Source: Ceratothoa steindachneri
Lineage: Eukaryota > Arthropoda > Malacostraca > Isopoda > Cymothoidae
Assembly: GCA_963969495.1 (NCBI GenBank)
Contig: OZ018330.1
Span: 49,869,706 to 49,933,705 of the forward strand
Length of the DNA stretch: 64,000 nucleotides
Direction of reading: 5' to 3'
Made by a program: the position numbers and the translations under genes. The notes beneath the pieces were generated by a model. It had not been told where the DNA came from. It ran no database searches and saw only the letters and a program-made list of their open reading frames with translations. Shown here piece by piece: positions 1 through 14,100 of the stretch (the first letter of the stretch is position 1; each line of letters opens with the position of its first letter).

Positions 1-444
1 AAATATGGGATATAAAGATTAAAAGGGGTGGGATTAGCAGATACCTGGAACAATCCTATTAACGAGATGAGCCGTCAGGGTTAAAAAAAAAGAAAAAAAA
101 GGTAAGGGTTACAAAAGAAAAGGGGGGGTGGGCAGTGTTTAGGAATCACATATGCAATAGGAAAACAAAAACAAAAATTTACACATGATAACTAGAAGAT
201 ATGACAAAAGAAAAATATGAGGAAAGTTTTTTTTTATATAAATAAGCTAAAATAACATCTAGGTGGTAATCATTAATTCAGAAATTTTATCTTTAAAATC
301 ATTCTTAAACATTCTTTTGATACAAGGGTCCAAAAAATACATTCCAGGGCTGAGATTAAAATTCGAAGTCAGTTGTATAAATGCCGATTCTAAAAGATTT
401 CGTGAAAAAAAGTCATTTGATTTGGCAATCACAGAACTCCCCTT

Positions 445-702
445 TCAATTAATACGATGGGAATTTTCACTCAAATGGATAAAAATGGCATTTGATGTTT
501 GCCAAGTGTTTACAGAGTACTTATGTTGCTTAATACTCACATTCAGATCCTTGCTAGTTTGCCCAATATAAAATGAAGGGCAATCCAAACAAGGGATTTT
601 ATAAATTACGTTATTTGTTTCATTAGGGCAATTTTTTATTAACATTCTTTTTAAAGTATTAGTATAAGAGAAAACAAGATTTATATTAAGTGTTTTTAAC
701 AA
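445..702 (-). pseudogene. GIY-YIG-like endonuclease domain of Penelope element
   Basis: The frame contains NVIYKIPCLDCPSFYIGQTS followed by KDLNVSIKQHK. This fits the (V/I)Y-x-C-x-C-x(3)-YIGQT pattern of the GIY-YIG nuclease that follows the RT in Penelope-like elements and nicks the target DNA. The CxxC between the VYKI and YIGQT halves is the usual Penelope variant. The frame follows the RT on the same strand in a shifted frame, consistent with one original polyprotein. The C-terminal end is degraded. Confidence 0.75.
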
Positions 703-707
703 TGTTT

Positions 708-1553
708 TTACGGTTTCAAAGCCATTAAAATAAGGTAAAATGAGGATATTCTTGGGCGCTTCCTTCTCAATAGTACTTTCGTTATAAAACTTTTTTTGGC
801 TTTATTATAACAAATATCAAGTATATTTTCTGGATAACACAAGTCTGCACCGATTTTTCTTATAGATTCAATTTCCTGATCCAAATATTGAGGACTGACA
901 ATGCACAACGCACGTAAAAACATAGAGGAAAAAATTGATATCTTAATATTAAAATGGACATAGGTTAAGTTGTTGGTTGGTTTCCTATAAATACTAAAAT
1001 TGCAATTAAATGATTCCCTATGAATTAAGACATCTAAGAATGGAAGGCAATTGTCTTTCTCTAATTCAACAGTAAATTTTATGGAAGGTACCTGGTTATT
1101 TAAATTGGAAAGCAAATTATTTACATCAATATTAAAAGGCAAAATAATTAAAATGTCATCAACATATCTATACCACTTTAAGGGGATATCAATGATATTA
1201 GGTAAATATTGTTTTTCGAAGAATTCCATATACAAATTTGAGAGTAGGGGAGATAAGGGGTTGCCCATTGCCATACCAAATATTTGTTGGTAATATTCAC
1301 CATTAAAAACGAACTTACAGTCACAAATGCACAACTTAATGAGCGAAATAATATGACTTACAGATAGAGGTAATTCATGATGAGTAAGCTCATTACTAAG
1401 ATAATCTAAAATGGAATCAATAGGGACTTTGGTAAAGAGAGAGCAAACGTCAAAACTTACCAACCTATCATTGGGGCAAATAGTAATTTGATTTAATTTT
1501 TCTACTAAGTCAAGGGAGTTTAGTATATGAGAACCGGAAATTCTAATTATCAT
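708..1553 (-). pseudogene. Penelope-type reverse transcriptase (partial)
   Basis: A 281-codon open frame with the RT palm motifs in order: LVSFDVCSLFTKVP (motif A), GMAMGNPLSPLLSNLYMEF (motif B), WYRYVDDIL (YVDD catalytic box), then LPFLDVLI and SIYRKPT, which are typical of Penelope elements. It would copy element RNA primed at a nicked target. The N-terminal part normally upstream of motif A is missing, because the frame opens only about 35 residues before it. The frame ends at 708 and the endonuclease continues in another frame, so a frameshift separates the two domains. The family assignment is firm; the start codon is not meaningful. Confidence 0.85.
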
Positions 1554-1773
1554 GTGTAAAAAAAAATGTTGTTTTTTTTGTTTTCATATTGTATATGTGA
1601 TTCCTAAACACTGCCTTCCCCCCTTTTAATCTTTATATCCCATATTTTCATTAATCAGGTGTATAAATATCTTTCTCTTTTTTCCCTGTCTTTTAGTCTG
1701 CTTAGTAAAGGACCATTAGTCGAAAGGCCTCGCAGTTCTCCGTTGTTTCATTTTCCTCGTGGCTGTAACGTTA

Positions 1774-3815
<2,042 letters not shown>

Positions 3816-3899
<84 letters not shown>
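3816..3899. repeat. (TA)n microsatellite, about 84 bp
   Basis: A pure TA run that begins at the right TIR of the preceding transposon. Together with 1777-2013 it suggests the transposon landed within one TA array. Confidence 0.97.
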
Positions 3900-3904
<5 letters not shown>

Positions 3905-3905
3905 C

Positions 3906-4145
3906 CTTCCAGAGTTCTTTTGCAGAGCTCTCATGTGAAATGATGAAATGAGGTGCCCAAGGTTTGTCTTGATCTCCGACTGGCATGCCGAAATATGCAT
4001 TGTAGGCCTCACACATTTTAGCAGATCTCTCTGCACAGTACTTTTTCACTCTTATCTTAATAAATTCGCCGCAGACACGGCGAAATGCGTCTGTCGGATG
4101 CTTAGAACCTCTTGTGCCGTGTATGACGAATGCTTCTATCCATGA
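3906..4145 (-). pseudogene. Fragment of an unnamed multicopy invertebrate protein family
   Basis: The minus strand reads VCGEFIKIRVKKY followed by EAYNAYFGMPVGDQDKPWAP, then HF, and loses similarity near 3950. I recall this YFG..VGDQDKxWAPH signature from large families of uncharacterised, repeat-associated proteins in arthropods and cnidarians, where a zinc-binding YVCG...C..C pattern opens the protein. No function is known to me. The fragment has no start and is cut by the (TA)n array on its 3' side. Confidence 0.45.
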
Positions 4146-4639
4146 CGAGTGACGATTTCTGCGCTCCGACGGCTAGAGTTAAACTTATCTGTTGAGTAGA
4201 TATTCTTTGTATTCATACAGTTATCTACGTTGCCAGAATGTTCTAGAAATTCTTCACACCTATAACAAAATCTCGAAAGTTCTAGAAAGCTCTACAGTTT
4301 ATTTTTAACCAAATTAGTGCTGAATGTATTTGGAATGTAAGAGAACTGCCATTGCTGTCCAGGTCGCAAAAAAAACAAAATATATGGGAAAAAATAGTTA
4401 TTACTACTCTTACGTTTATACCATAACTGAAAAAAACATTACCCTTGAAATTTATTATATATTTTTACTATTTGCATCAAAATAATGTTATTTACCATAA
4501 AAGAGCTAATTTAAACATTCAACGTCCTAATCATAAAAGCAAAGTTTGGGGCTTAAAATTTATTTGTTCTTTTAATAGAGCCACAAACAATTGGGAAATA
4601 ACACTTGTAACTCAAGGACAAGACAAAAGTAAAATGCTG
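4146..4639. other. No recognisable feature
   Basis: AT-rich sequence with no coding signal I trust. It precedes a CR1-like 3' tail. Confidence 0.5.
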
Positions 4640-4955
4640 TTATACAGTGTTATATGGGGAGGGAGGGTTAGCTTCTTTTTGGGGAGGTGGGGGGGGGTTA
4701 TTCTGGACTCATTCCTGTGGATGCAGTTTTTTTATTTTTGTATATTATTGGTGATTTGGATCTTGATGAGCCTTGATGATGATGCTTTTTGTTTTTGAGG
4801 CATTCCTGTGGATGCTTTAAATTGTATATTGTGGATGCACGATCTGACACAATCCTATGGATGCATTTGGTAGGCGGGTTTTGATTGACAAATGCGGATG
4901 ACCTTTGATAAGCCCTTGTGGCTTTTGTCATCCGTGAAATTATGCTATGTTATAT
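4640..4955 (+). mobile_element. 3' tail of a CR1-like LINE (truncated copy)
   Basis: This segment is the reverse-complement counterpart of 37959-38275, the 3' end of the CR1-like LINE on the minus strand. They share the GGGGAGGGAGGGTTA block, repeated CATTCCTGTGGATGC words, the GATGATGATGCTTTTT block and GGCTTTTGTCATCCGTGAAA. The copy is 5'-truncated to about 0.3 kb, as usual for LINEs, and ends near a TATGTTATAT tail related to the ATAAC repeats of the other copy. Confidence 0.75.
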
Positions 4956-5043
4956 GAATATGCACCAATGGTGTGCATGTCTTTATACGTAAATGGGAGC
5001 CCATTTAATTGTTCGCATCTTCCTATCTTCATTGTTTCCGAAG

Positions 5044-5173
5044 GGTGATAACTTTTGGTCGACCTTAGCAAAGGAGCGGCTTCTGTGGCGAAAGGAATTC
5101 ACGACCATCTCCGACCACGACCGCGAGAAGGCGATATTTCGATGGTTCCCTGACGGCGAAATCAACGTTGCCG
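5044..5173 (+). CDS. ACSS1: ACSS1-like exon 1 (of those found): N-terminal domain start
   Basis: Follows an acceptor ending ...TTTCCGAAG. Encodes [15 protein letters not shown] and [13 protein letters not shown], matching the FW..LA...L.W and WF..G..N conserved blocks near residue 70-110 of acetyl-CoA synthetases. The donor is G|GTGAGG with splice phase 1. A longer open frame runs past both splice sites and should not be taken as the protein. Confidence 0.85.
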
Positions 5174-8100
5174 GTGAGGACTCAACGGCGAACCAAGCGC
5201 TTGATGTTTGCTCGTGTTTCCTTGCTCCTGAGATCTCTCTCAAGCGGGTCCGACTTCATTTCGGAACTGGAACTGGTTCAAAAGAGTTGCTGGCTCTCCA
5301 AACTCATAATGTTTTCCATGATATACTCTTGTTATGTATTTGTCACATATTTTTACTTCCAATAACTTCACCACTTTGTGAAAACTATTTAAAAACAACA
5401 TTTTGGGTGTCTTCGTTGGTTTCAGTTGTTTTTTGTTAAATATTGTTGAGATGGTGCTCAAATAATTTATTGCAATGCTTGATTGGTTAAGATTTACATG
5501 GGGCGTGGGGGGGGGTAAGAGATAATTTTACTCTTCACGGCTTCGCCTAACTCATGACAATGGGCGACGTGAGGCAAACTTAAATCGGTACCTTCAATTT
5601 CCATTTCCGTTTTTAGTCAATATAGCTTTGTATATAATTTAAATAAATTACACGAATGTTAAACTATGGTATATATAAACGTGTAGCCATGACGTCAAAA
5701 ATGACGGCAGTATTTAAGTAATATATTTTATTATTTTTAACTTCCAATACCAAAAAGTACGAGTTAATTGAATTTCTTAACCTTTCTCTTTAGCATCAAA
5801 TTTTATTTCATCTGGAAACATTTATTAGCTAATAATAATAAATAGCAGTAGTTTTTCAGAAGAATGATCTTCATAATAGCTCTGGCGGGCTAAGCCACGT
5901 GAGGGGATGGTGTTTACACTGCACCATCAAGCTAGGCGGAGGAAGTCTCGACTGGACTCCCGAAGGCTAACCAGTGCGTTGTGCTCACTGACTCCAACAT
6001 CTCCTGCAGCTATCCTGGTGCCAAACGTACTGCTCCACATTCCTTTGGATGACACCAGCGAAGCCAAGAGGGGGATCTTGACGACTGGGCAACCCAGGAG
6101 CAGCATACATTTCGTTCAGGCCTGCGCCCTGGAGAGGTCAATCCAGTGCCGCTGTTCTAGTGACAGAAACAATAAGAGAGACTGACTTCTATGGCGCAAT
6201 CTCCATTGTCTTCCGAGACAGAAAGATGACAATAACAATTTACACGCTATTTTTTCCTTCAAAGTTGCTATTTTTTCTGAATTATGTATGTTACGATAGG
6301 TGAAGCTGTAAGAGTTTCTATTCCACTTCTCTGAATTACATTGATTTTAGATTACCCCTCCCCCCACTAGCGATGTTGTACGCTATCTTAAGTCTCATCC
6401 AAATCAAGCATGCATTCCTAATCTAAACATAGAGCGTCATCGGCAATTTAAAGTACAGGATGTTCCTAAAGTCTGGACACAGGCAAAATGCATATTTTCA
6501 ATAAAAAATTGAACTATATTTTATTTAATTGAAATATTAATAAATAATATCACTGTGATTTCCACCATTTGTGATGCAAAGTTGGATGCGCTTTGCGAGA
6601 TTCCCCCGGTGAATCCGATGCATTGACTCCAAATTCCCGTCCCTTTGAGCACCTTCATTTATGATGCGCTGTTCCCTCGGGTGTTTCGTATCATTGAGTA
6701 CACCTTTTCCTTTAGCACCCCCCAGAAAAAGAAGTCAAGGGCGGTAAGGTCTTGTGAACTAAGAGACCATTGTGATATTTCCTATGTGTCTAAACATTAG
6801 GAACACCCTGAATAATGGTCGCAAACATATTTTTCTGAACAAAAACTAACTCGTATCCTTCATTCCGTCATCAGAGAATTGCGTGGACAGACATGCGGAG
6901 GAAGATCCCAATCGGGTTGCTCTCATTTGGGAAAAGGACGAGCCCGGAACGGAGGAGAAAGTTACGTACAGGTAGTTACTTAAGTTGCGTCTCGCTAAGG
7001 TCCAACTATCTTTCCCTTAGGTTATGTACGTAGGTTCGAATAAATTTATAATACTTTTTTTAATGATTCTATAAAGGTTTTAAAATTTGAAGGGGTGGAT
7101 CTTTTCTCTTATTATGGCGCAATTTCGTCTTCTCAGTCAGATGGCTGAACGGCTGGCTATTGACGCTGAACTGCCTTTCTCATGCGCGGGAATCCAAGGA
7201 TGGGATCATTCCTATGCTACATTTATTTAAGGGGTTTCGGGAGGCGGATAGGACGAGAGTAAAAGAATAAAAGCTAAGGAAAGTAAAATATGTAAAAGAT
7301 AAACATTATTTAATGGACAAAACTTTACAATGTCTGTAAATTTGAACAACTAAGTCTTTTGCTATATTTTGTTGCCTCCATAAAAACTCGCCCATATAGG
7401 AGTCGATCAGAGAACGAGCAGTTCCACATTCCTTTTTATTCCTTATTTTCATCTTGACACAAATTGACTCTATTTGGTTGGTGTGAGCAACTGTTTCTAG
7501 AGCAGTGAAATACTTATATCGCATCTCTGGTAAGGATTCAATTCCATTGTATGCACGCCACTTATCAGATATAATAGTCACGCCAGGCAATACACATTTT
7601 TTAATTATAAATAATAATAATGTTTCTGCCGATCAATCAGGAACTGCATACGTGAAACGCACGTTTCCTTGCAAATCCCTCTGAAAGCCCATTGCACTAG
7701 TAAAACCCCCTAGACATTGTTCTTTCTCTAGCAAGTTCGTACGTTGTCATTTTTAAGGGTGAAAATAATGCCTATGCTTCTAAAAAAAAACTAAACAAAG
7801 GATATCGTAACACTAGAGATGTCACAAGCTAGTCACTTGAGCAACCGGCCGTTCAGCCATCTGGCTGAGGAGACGATGTTGTGCCATAATAAGAGAAAAG
7901 AAATCCGAGGGGGTTTCCATTTAGCATTGTTGCCTTTGCTATCCACGATCCTTATATGATTTTTATAGATTTCTTGCCCGTTTTTGTTCATCCAGGGTTT
8001 ATAATTTAGGCCGGTAGCTTCGTCGAACTCCGCCAGCCGGATGGGCTTCTACCTCAGATCCGACACCTCCTGTATCTGTAGACATTCAAGTAGTGTCTTC

Positions 8101-11100
8101 GTGATAATCAAAAGCTTAATCTTCATTGGTGTCAACTTTGAAATCGGCGGTCAAGAAGTTAGACGTGACTGAAACTCCGATTTTAATGGAGACATTTTAA
8201 AATGTGCCCCCTTTAATATCCTCCATGACCTAAAAATAAGTGGATTCAAAATAACATCGTTGAATTGATGAATCATATTTACTCATTCCTCGTTATTGGG
8301 GGTAGTTTGGAGTCAAATCGGGCTTCATTGTTTTATTCAATCTTTACTGAAGTAAACTGCCCTAATTTTATCGATATCACTATTCACCGACTATTTAAAT
8401 CCGGAATTGGGATCGATCAGCTGACTCCGTTGCCATGTTCCAAATTCTAATTTGGAACATGGGAGGATAATCAGTTGATTAACTTTCCTATTTGGATTTT
8501 TCAGATAGATTTCTTTAACTCGGCAACTAATGACTGCCGGCCTAAAATATATTCAGATAAGATCGGCGAGCAAATAAAGGTAAACTAATGATATTGTGAA
8601 ACCGATCCATGTTTCAAAATAACCCTCAAGTGGCAGAATTCCTAAGTTGTTGTCAAATATTACAAATTAAAAACAGGTCATAAAGTGTTTTTGTACTACG
8701 CTAAAACATAGCTGGTTGAATATGCATTTAGTACGATTATAATGTTGAGTAATGAGGATGTCTTAACATCTTTGAGCCTGGTGGCCTTGGAGCATAATTA
8801 ACTGGTTTTGTAGTTTAGTTTTCAACACTGGCCAAAGTAGGATATAAATCAAATGGAAGAATAGTGTTGCCAGAATTTCGTTGCTACCCTATTTTTTTTT
8901 TTAGATGGCACTTAATAAAGTACTTTTAGCCATCCTAATAACATATTTGTCTAGTAAATCACCGGATGTTTTAAGATTCATTGAAATGAGGATTTTTATA
9001 TTTGATTGCACTTCAAAGAATAGTTTCATAAACTGCTTCAATTACTATTAAAAAAAATGACGAAAAAAAACCTAGATGAAATTAAAAATGGGGATAAAAT
9101 GAGGAAACCTGGGATTGAAAGGGAAAAAAGTGACTTTGGTCTCTGAGAACCACCGTTTTAGAGTCAACTTCGTTCTTTCAACAGTCAATTTTTCTTCCTC
9201 ATTCTTGTTTTTATTTTAATCTTGAAATTTTGGTTCGTAGCCTTAATCCAAGGGCTATTTTATCTCCTTCGTCTAGTCTCTTGTTGCTAAAAAGGGACTA
9301 GTTAGAATGCCTGGTGAGTAGGTACTCAATCATTTTAGATGCCCAGAAACGTTTGTGCAGTTTTGGATAGCAGTATCGATGAATCAACCTAAAGAAATAT
9401 ATTTTTATATAATGCAGGAGAAGACAGATGACTTTCCCATAACATTATCATTTGATTACTTGGGCTAGAATTAACACAATACAAACTTTAATTTATCGGT
9501 ATTAATGCTTTTCGAGGTTCCTAAGGAAGGTACATCTTCAAATGGCTTAGTTCCATTTGAAAATTATTTATCTCCTTTTCGAGTACTAGAGTCACTAACT
9601 TCATCTCCACCAGAATGTTCATATGTCTTGTTGACCCTTTATACTGCTTTACATCAGAATTTGAACTCGTGGAGGCAACACTACCATAGCAAACTTTTGT
9701 GCATTTCCTAGTTACTGCTCTGAATTACTTCTTATGGTAGCTGTTGGGTAAAGAATGGGCCACTTAGGTTTCATGTTAAGAGAAAATGATTACCCATGCT
9801 GTTTATGAAAGCTTTAAGGTCTTTTTGATTACCAATTAAAAGAATATTTAAAAAAAGACCACACTTTTTGTGTACCTGATAGGTGAGGTAACTTAGAAAA
9901 AATATATATTTATTGAAGAACAATGGACAGGTGTTGCTTAATGTATAAAATTGAATGTAAAGTAAGGAATGCAAACGAATATCATGAAAAGAAAAAGTTT
10001 GCAGAGTGAGCTTGTCCATCTTATCGGATGAGTTGCTTGGAGGGATCCGTAAACTTGTATGGTCAAGTGTGGTTGCAAAAGTACAGTGATTGACGTCGCG
10101 TGTTGAAATAGGATGGGCCAATGTTGTGTTTCCTTCGACTTGTGTCATCCGCGATTGTAGGAATCAAGAGAAAACTAATCTTAAGTACTTGCGAGCTGAA
10201 ACAAGTCGTGACTGGGATTTAGTCTTATATATTTTTAATTGAATTTAATCAATTCTATGGTTACCCCTTTTTCTACAACTGTTCACATTTTATAAATTGT
10301 AAAAAAAGAACGGAAAAATCTTGGAAAAATAAGAATTGTTAGACGAAAGATTTTGACTTAACAACGTTACACTCAATGAGCAACAAATGTAAATTAGGAT
10401 GGTTTAGTTATCCTTTTAACTAAGACTAGTTCTAACAAACAGGTTAGAACTTGTTAAACATTAATTAGGTGGACGTGAATCGTTAGCTCAACAAATATTT
10501 TGCAAAACAATTCTTATTTTTCTAAAGACAAATATTTCGTTTTATTTTCAAACCAATAAAATTTTAAAAAAGCTATAGAATAAAAATAAAGGCCAACTAT
10601 ATAATCAATTAAATCAATTAAAATATATTTTTAATTTTTCAATATAATCAATTAATTTCATTTAAAAATATATTTGTAATTTTCTCAGTTTCCCCGAATT
10701 TTCCGGATGCATAATATTTTTGAGAAGGTTAAAATTAATTGGGGTTTTAATACATTTTATTAATAATAAATAAATTAGAAATGACCTAAAAAATACCTAT
10801 TCCTTCTTTGTAGCGGTTCATGTTTTGCTATGGTTGAGTATAGATCTAATACTGAGGTTGTCTTGAATGCCGAAGTTTTTTTATCAAGCGACATTTATTT
10901 GTAGATATGTGCATGCGTTATCTGAAAATAGCGACCACCGATGGAATCCCACCTCCATTTGTTATGTGGGGTAGGACTTTGTGTATATGTTACTACAGGC
11001 TCTAAAATTCTAGTTATGAATTCCTACGCGGATTTGTGAGTACTGTATCTCGGGGCTTTTAAAATACTCCATATTTCCAGCCGTTTAGGGCTTATTAAAT

Positions 11101-14100
11101 TTGTTGAAGCTCCTATTATAACTAACTCTCGTCTATTAGCTTAGATCCTTTTAATTATTTATTTTTTTATACCTCTTTCTTCTCTGACACTAATACCACA
11201 CTGGATACCTAATATTTCATTAGCGAGCACCCTTATATTTTCTGCCTTTTTCAGAGAACTCAACTCCTGTATCATATGGAATTAGAAAGGTCATTTCGTC
11301 CTTTCTATAGAGAGTTTCCATTTATGTTTTTCAAGACAGTGGCTTCGCCACTCCCCCTTATGGGGAAGCTTGCGCTTCGCTACTAAGATGGAAATTTAAA
11401 ATCTAAAAAAAAAACAGCCATGGTTAAATTTTTATAAATTACCTGAATTTCGCCAATTATAATAATTTTAAAACGGAACTCTAAACAAAATTTCCCCCCT
11501 CTCAAAATATCACATTGATAAAATATAGAGTTATAGAAGAATAGATACAATAGAAGATATATAAAAATAAATTTTCTGAACTTCACCATTTGTAATTCTT
11601 TGGGGTTTAAAAAATTCACAAAATTTCGATACTTATATTTATTTCTGAACTTCACCATTTTGTTTTTTGATATTATAAAATAATTATAAGAAATAACTTT
11701 GATAAAAAAACATAAGTCATAACCAAACTAGGATGAAATTATTATTCAAATACTCCAAAAAATCCCCTTCTTAAATTATAGAGTTAGTGATGATGATGAT
11801 GATGATGATGATTACCCTTAAAGAAATCTTCTCAGATCGTCGACGTTCTTTTTCTAGGTTTTAAATATGTATATTAGCTCCCTTCTGTAGCGGTTCTGGG
11901 ACGTGTGGCGCCCTGGGCGAAACCCTTCTTTGGCGCCTCTCTTGAATTGTTTGGGCCTCCCCTTAAAAGATAGGGAGCAACTATTTTTTTTGCTTTTTAT
12001 TATTATTATTCATTCATTTGGAAAATAACACATTTATCATTGGTTTATATGGGTAATAACATAAATATATTTGTAAATATTAAATAAATACACAAACTAT
12101 ATACAATAAAACCATAAATAAATATAAAATTAAGCAGCATGATAGAAAAAGGAGGGCAGCTAGATGACGCCCTGGCAGCCCATATTGCCCATACCTAATT
12201 CCGCCCGTACGTCCCCTAAGTAAAGAATGGCCTCTGTTTGAAAAAAAAAGAGCCTTCAACCTTTGTTGCTTAAATTGTTTTATATATATATAATATATAT
12301 AATAACCCTTAAATCAATATATTTTAAGAGTCAAAGTAGCTTGAAATTGTTTTGTTCCACATGGCACAATAGACCTTAAAGGGTTAACGGAATTTCACAC
12401 TCCTATAATATGACTTTTTTTAGCGGGGCCAATTTCTTGTTTTTAGACATGTTATCGCCCCTTCCTAGAGAACTGAAGGACCTCGTGTGTCGGATGAGCA
12501 ATATCCTGAAGGAGAATGGCGTTCAAAAAGGCGACCGAATTGCTATCTACCTTCCAGTGATGCCTTTGGCTGTAGCTTCCATGTTAGCATGCGCCCGTAT
12601 TGGAGCCATTCATTCGGTGGTCTTTGCGGGGTTCTCCAGTGAAGCTTTGGCGACCAGAATCCTTGACGGTATGTCTCGCATGCCAACTATCTCCACTCAC
12701 TCTCTATACCCACCATCAAGAAGGGTACAAAATTAGGCGCTAGGGACCGTTGTTGATGATTTCCATGATATACCCTCAAACTCCCGACTAAAGCTAGATT
12801 GTCCATTCACGCAACCGCATGGACCGAACAGCTAAGGCAGAAACGGTCATAACAGCGGACCAAGCGAAGCGAGGAGGGAAGTTGATTAACCTCAAAAAAA
12901 CAGTAGACGAGACCGTCATTCGCTGCCCGAAGGTCAAAAGAGTCTTCGTGACCTCACGGACGGGAGAACCGCTAGAAATGGGAAGAAAAGATATTAATCT
13001 TGATAAGGTAAGATAACTTTGGCATGTCTACTATCTCGTTTTGTTTTGCCTCTTTATCACTAAATGTTGTCTTTTATCTACACGAAGACTGTAGTTTATC
13101 TTTGGTCTACAGAAAACGAATCTCCATAACGACGAGGGCGTCAACAACATATTTCTTTGGACAAAATTGCTAAAAAAAAATTTAGGGACAATTTTAAAAT
13201 AAAAATTTGTTAATTGTTACAGTTCTTAATTTCCATGGATGAAATTTATCCGATATATACCAGGATTATTAGAAAAGTTTGCAGAATACCAGAATAAGTT
13301 GAAAGTGGTTTAATTTTTGTCTCTATAGAAAGATATTAAGAACAATGGAAACATTGTTCTTAAGGCGGCTGGTGGGCGCCAGGGCGTGGCCACACACTGC
13401 TGGACCTGAACGCCGTACCTCTGGGGCCCACTGCTGCTCAGAGATCCCCTGGTGATAAGTGAACATCGGTAGTTGTTTTTCTCGATGAAGCTGCAGTTGT
13501 ATTTCTTGAATTGGCTCGTGAAACAGAGGGAGTAAGTCGGATTTAGGTTTTGTATGAAGTTTTTTATGGGAGTTTGGGGGACTTTTAACTTTGCCGTTTA
13601 GTTGACTGCTTGGTGAGAGCACGTGACTCTGGTCAGCAGGCCTTGTTTTCTTTTAGTTCGGTTATGATCTACGTATATTTTAAGTTTTTATCCAAGTCCA
13701 TTCTAAGAGTTCCTTGAGAGTTTAAAAGAATATGGTGAAGTTCGGATAAAAATAAATGATTATCGAATGTTTGGGAATTTTTTAAAACAAAAAGAATTAC
13801 AAATTGTGAAATTCATCAAATTTATCAAAATTAGTTATGTCTATTTTTTTCGTACATTCGAAAGTTTTATCGAAGTTATTTCTAAAATAGATTTTCAATT
13901 TTACTTTTTATCCGGAGGAAATAGCTAATGCTCCCTAACAACGAGTAAAGCCAAATGAAATCATTCGAGCAAATTTAGATGGAGATTGCCTTCTCCTATT
14001 TAAAACGAATTCTGACAAAAAAAATAGACCAAGAGTAAATTATTAGGAGACCAGGCAACAGCTTCGCCACTTCCCTCTACGGGGGTGAGCTTGCGCTTCG

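Larger units (their letters stand above)
1..1647 (-). mobile_element. Penelope-like retroelement copy 1 (degraded)
   Basis: The minus strand carries a Penelope-type reverse transcriptase followed by a GIY-YIG-like endonuclease, the order known for Penelope-like elements. The two ends of the block are inverted copies of each other: the first 24 bases plus 121-175 match the reverse complement of about 1571-1647. On the left the two parts are separated by roughly 95 extra bases. Inverted or partial terminal repeats are known for this class. Positions 176-444, downstream of the endonuclease, show no recognisable coding. The copy is broken by a frameshift near 703-708 and is unlikely to be active. 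Confidence 0.8.

Noticed and set aside
263..571. Plus-strand frame of 102 codons
   Set aside because: It overlaps the Penelope endonuclease on the other strand, which has recognisable motifs.
4993..5439. A 148-codon frame taken as a complete gene
   Set aside because: Only 5044-5173 matches acetyl-CoA synthetase. The similarity stops exactly at a GT donor and resumes in phase at 6875, so this is an exon with read-through on both sides.
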